A DNA stretch of 64,000 nucleotides, from contig NZ_FUZT01000009.1 in the NCBI RefSeq assembly GCF_900167445.1, positions 105,058 to 169,057 on the forward strand. The letters are read 5' to 3'. The DNA is from Maledivibacter halophilus. GTDB taxonomy: Bacteria > Bacillota > Clostridia > Peptostreptococcales > Caminicellaceae. The notes beneath the pieces were generated by a model that saw only the letters and a list, made by a program, of their open reading frames with translations, made no database searches and had not been told where the DNA came from. Numbering within the stretch: position 1 is the stretch's first letter; every line of letters starts with the position of its first letter. Shown here in pieces: positions 62,228 to 64,000 of this stretch. The translations under genes were made by a program, and so were the position numbers.

Positions 62228-62498
62228 AAAATAAAACTAGATGAAGTAAAGAATATATGCAAAGTGTATATATTTTTCTACATATTATAAATTTATCTAC
62301 ATATACCACTTGTTATTTTCAGAAAATTTCGTTAATAATAAATCATTAAATCTGATTTTGAGAGGAATTTTAAAATTAAATTTAGATTAAAAAGTGATTT
62401 TATTAAATCATATATTAGGCAAAAAGCCTTATAAAGGTTTTATTTTTTTAGTCTTATTCCATTATATGGAATGATAAAATAATAACGATTAATAGCCT

Positions 62499-62513
62499 TG
62501 GCAAGTGTTTTGC
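62499..62513 (+). promoter_or_regulatory. Sigma-54 promoter ahead of gntP-aor
   Basis: TGGCAAGTGTTTTGC gives TGGCA-N6-TTGC with exact -24/-12 spacing and one mismatch to consensus (A for C at the sixth base). A dyad TGATTT-TATT-AAATCA (62395-62410) 104 bases upstream is a candidate enhancer. Region 62228-62589 holds no gene. Confidence 0.75.
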
Positions 62514-62589
62514 TTTATGTAAAGTTATGATTAATATAAAGCATTGCTGAAATATATTTTTAAAAAATTTACTTGAGGGGGGTTAGTAT

Positions 62590-63378
62590 ATGGCAGGATC
62601 AGAATTTATAAGCTTAATAGGAATTATTATTGCATTTATTTTATTAATGGGTTCAATCATTTTAATTATAGTTGTGAATAAAGCAATGAAAAATGGAGAG
62701 ACTTTTGTGGCTAAACCTATGGACATATTCCATGAAGATGCAGATTATCCAAGCGGGTTATTGGCTTTGCTTCCTCTAATTCTAACTATATTATTGATTA
62801 ATGTAAAGATAGATGGTAAAGCCATAGTACCGATTGAGGCAGGAGTTTTTATTGGATCTATGCTGGTATTAATTTTCTTAAATAAATATCAGGATAATAA
62901 TAAAATACTTCACAATATTGGAGAAGCAAGCAAAATATCTATTGTTTCTATCACTAACACTTGTTCTGTTGTTGGATTTGGGGCTGTTGTAAAGGCTTCT
63001 TTAGCTTTTCCATCAATAGTAGATTCTATGGTTAATATACCTGGACCGGATTATGTAGGTGTGGCTGTAGGAACTACGGTTATAGCTGGAATAACTGGTT
63101 CAGCTTCAGGAGGACTGGGAATTGCTGCTCCTTTATTGGCTCCTGTTTATTTGGCAAAGGGTGCAGTGGCAGGTGCAATTCACAGAACAATGACAATATC
63201 CTCAGCGGCATTGGATTCCTTGCCGCATAATGGCTATATTGTAACAGTTACTAATGGTCTATGCAATGAAACCCATAAAGATGCTTATGGACTCATATTT
63301 TGGTTAACAGTTGTGACACCCTTTGTAGGTTCCATAGTGGCAGTAGCTTTATTTTCACTTTTCCCATTCCTGCCATAA
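62590..63378 (+). CDS. GntP-family permease lacking its central part
   Basis: The 262-residue protein has a GntP-like N-terminal helix (ISLIGIIIAFILLM) joined directly to the middle loop (NKAMKNGETFVAKPMD) and the full C-terminal half. The latter includes VVGFGAVVKASLAFPSIVDSM, IAGITGSASGGLGIAAPLLA, and SSAALDSLPHNGYIVTVTNGLCNETHKDAY. Normal members have about 430-450 residues, so about 170 are missing by an in-frame deletion. The ribosome site (GAGGGGGG) and frame are intact, so a shortened protein is probably made. It may be a gene recently inactivated. Confidence 0.75.
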   Translation: MAGSEFISLIGIIIAFILLMGSIILIIVVNKAMKNGETFVAKPMDIFHEDADYPSGLLALLPLILTILLINVKIDGKAIVPIEAGVFIGSMLVLIFLNKYQDNNKILHNIGEASKISIVSITNTCSVVGFGAVVKASLAFPSIVDSMVNIPGPDYVGVAVGTTVIAGITGSASGGLGIAAPLLAPVYLAKGAVAGAIHRTMTISSAALDSLPHNGYIVTVTNGLCNETHKDAYGLIFWLTVVTPFVGSIVAVALFSLFPFLP

Positions 63379-63414
63379 AAAGTTCTCAATTAGTATTTTA
63401 AAATTAATAATTTT

Positions 63415-63430
63415 AATTGAGGAAATTGCA
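63415..63430 (+). repeat. AATTGAGGAAATTGCA repeat, copy 2
   Basis: Identical 16 bases to 62094-62109. It can pair with TTCTCAATT at 63383-63391 and with TTGCTCAATT downstream (about 63441-63450), so it is part of a hairpin between gntP and aor. Confidence 0.6.
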
Positions 63431-63518
63431 CAACTCCAATTTGCTCAATTATGCAAGTTTCTTAAATAATAAAATTTATTATCTGTTTTAACTAATTTAA
63501 AGAGGGAGAGGGATTAAT

Positions 63519-64000
63519 ATGGTAGATAAAAATAAAGTAAATAATATTATCTACGGATATCAGGGTAAATGGCTGGGGGTTGATTTAACTTCTGGAGTTT
63601 TAAAGGATCAGATCTTTGAAGAGGAAGTTTTAAAGAAGTTTTTAGGATCATCTGCATTGGGGACTAAAATTCTTTATGAAGAAACAGGACCTGAAACAAA
63701 ACCCCTTGGACCAGATAATGTATTGATATTTGCATCGGGATTTTTTAATAACACCAGGTGTTTATTAGGAGGGAGGTATCAGGTTATTTCTAAATCTCCA
63801 TTAACTGAAGGATTTGGTGAGGGAAATAGTGGAGGAACCTTTGGTCCGATGCTAAAAAAAGCAGGCTATGATGGAGTTATTATTAAAGGAAGAGCAGAAA
63901 AGCCAGTATTTTTATCAATAATTGATGGCGTTGCTCAAATAGAAGATGCAAAGGAACTGTGGGGATTAGATACCTTTATAACCTCAGAAAAACTTCAGAA
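63519..64000 (+). CDS. Aldehyde:ferredoxin oxidoreductase, N-terminal part (cut by window end)
   Basis: The first 160 codons match the tungstopterin aldehyde oxidoreductase N-terminal domain: GKWLGVDLTSGVLKDQIFEEEVLKKFLGSSALGTKILYEE, PLGPDNVLIFASGFF, KSPLTEGFGEGNSGGTFGPMLKKAGYDGVIIKG and ELWGLDTF. These enzymes oxidise aldehydes to acids with ferredoxin. It starts at ATG after AGGGAGAGGG and is the second gene under the sigma-54 promoter. The remainder, including Cys ligands, is beyond the window. Confidence 0.9.
   Translation, partial: MVDKNKVNNIIYGYQGKWLGVDLTSGVLKDQIFEEEVLKKFLGSSALGTKILYEETGPETKPLGPDNVLIFASGFFNNTRCLLGGRYQVISKSPLTEGFGEGNSGGTFGPMLKKAGYDGVIIKGRAEKPVFLSIIDGVAQIEDAKELWGLDTFITSEKLQ

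Noticed and set aside
1..64000. CRISPR arrays, transposases, prophage, rRNA or tRNA genes
   Set aside because: I looked for regularly spaced repeats, transposase motifs, integrases and RNA gene cores and found none I could support.

Overview
The window is AT-rich, densely coded DNA with TTG/GTG starts and strong AGGAGG ribosome sites. It carries Feo iron uptake, Fur boxes, a cobalamin riboswitch, sigma-54 enhancer-binding proteins, TRAP and GntP transporters, an aldehyde:ferredoxin oxidoreductase and a cobalamin-dependent ethanolamine microcompartment. This points to a strictly anaerobic, amino-acid-using low-GC Firmicute of class Clostridia (Tissierellales-like is my guess; there is no rRNA to confirm it).

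Layout. 1-5.2 kb: the tail of a membrane protein, a decayed siderophore-type ATPase, and a Fur-box-controlled iron-chelate ABC importer with a SAM methyltransferase and a MarR regulator. 5.3-9.7 kb: an iron regulon with four more Fur boxes, covering two wrecked Dpp-type permease genes, a DUF2325 protein, an unusual Fur paralogue, feoA-feoA-feoB and a Cys-rich Feo accessory protein. 9.87-10.2 kb: a small promoter-to-terminator transcription unit. 10.3-18.7 kb: a full chorismate/Phe/Tyr operon (aroF-tyrA-aroB-aroA-aroC-pheA-aroE-aroK-aroQ), with a palindromic repeat inserted inside the pheA reading frame. 18.7-27 kb: a DMT transporter, then a minus-strand set of three M20 amidohydrolases and a transporter, faced by a GAF-PucR regulator. 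27-33.3 kb: an acyl-ACP thioesterase, an ABC-2 export system, and a PadR regulator with a HAAS-RodA fusion. 33.4-39.8 kb: a cobalamin riboswitch controlling a Nik/Dpp-type ABC importer and a methyltransferase, probably for cobalt.

40.2-60.2 kb is the most interesting part. A sensor kinase with an extracellular amino-acid-binding-protein-like domain and an NtrC-type regulator precede a near-consensus sigma-54 promoter (TGGCAC-N5-TTGC, 43900). That promoter appears to drive one operon of about 16 kb: an octopine/opine dehydrogenase, a DctPQM TRAP importer, then eutS, eutP, eutA, eutB, eutC, eutL, a EutK-like shell protein, eutE, eutM, eutT, pduL, a eut-associated protein, eutN, pduS-like and pduT-like genes. 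EutB keeps every ethanolamine-binding residue I can check, yet EutH (ethanolamine permease) and EutVW are absent. My inference is that the cell imports an acidic ethanolamine conjugate (an ethanolamine opine such as N-(1-carboxyethyl)ethanolamine) through the TRAP system. The opine dehydrogenase would split it to a keto acid plus ethanolamine, and the ethanolamine would be degraded in the microcompartment. I know of no described pathway of this kind.

60.6-64 kb: a PAS-type sigma-54 regulator, a second sigma-54 promoter (62499), an internally deleted GntP permease and the start of an aldehyde:ferredoxin oxidoreductase cut by the window end. Several genes in the window (dppB-like, dppC-like, gntP) share the same kind of damage: their N- and C-terminal ends are joined and the middle is missing.
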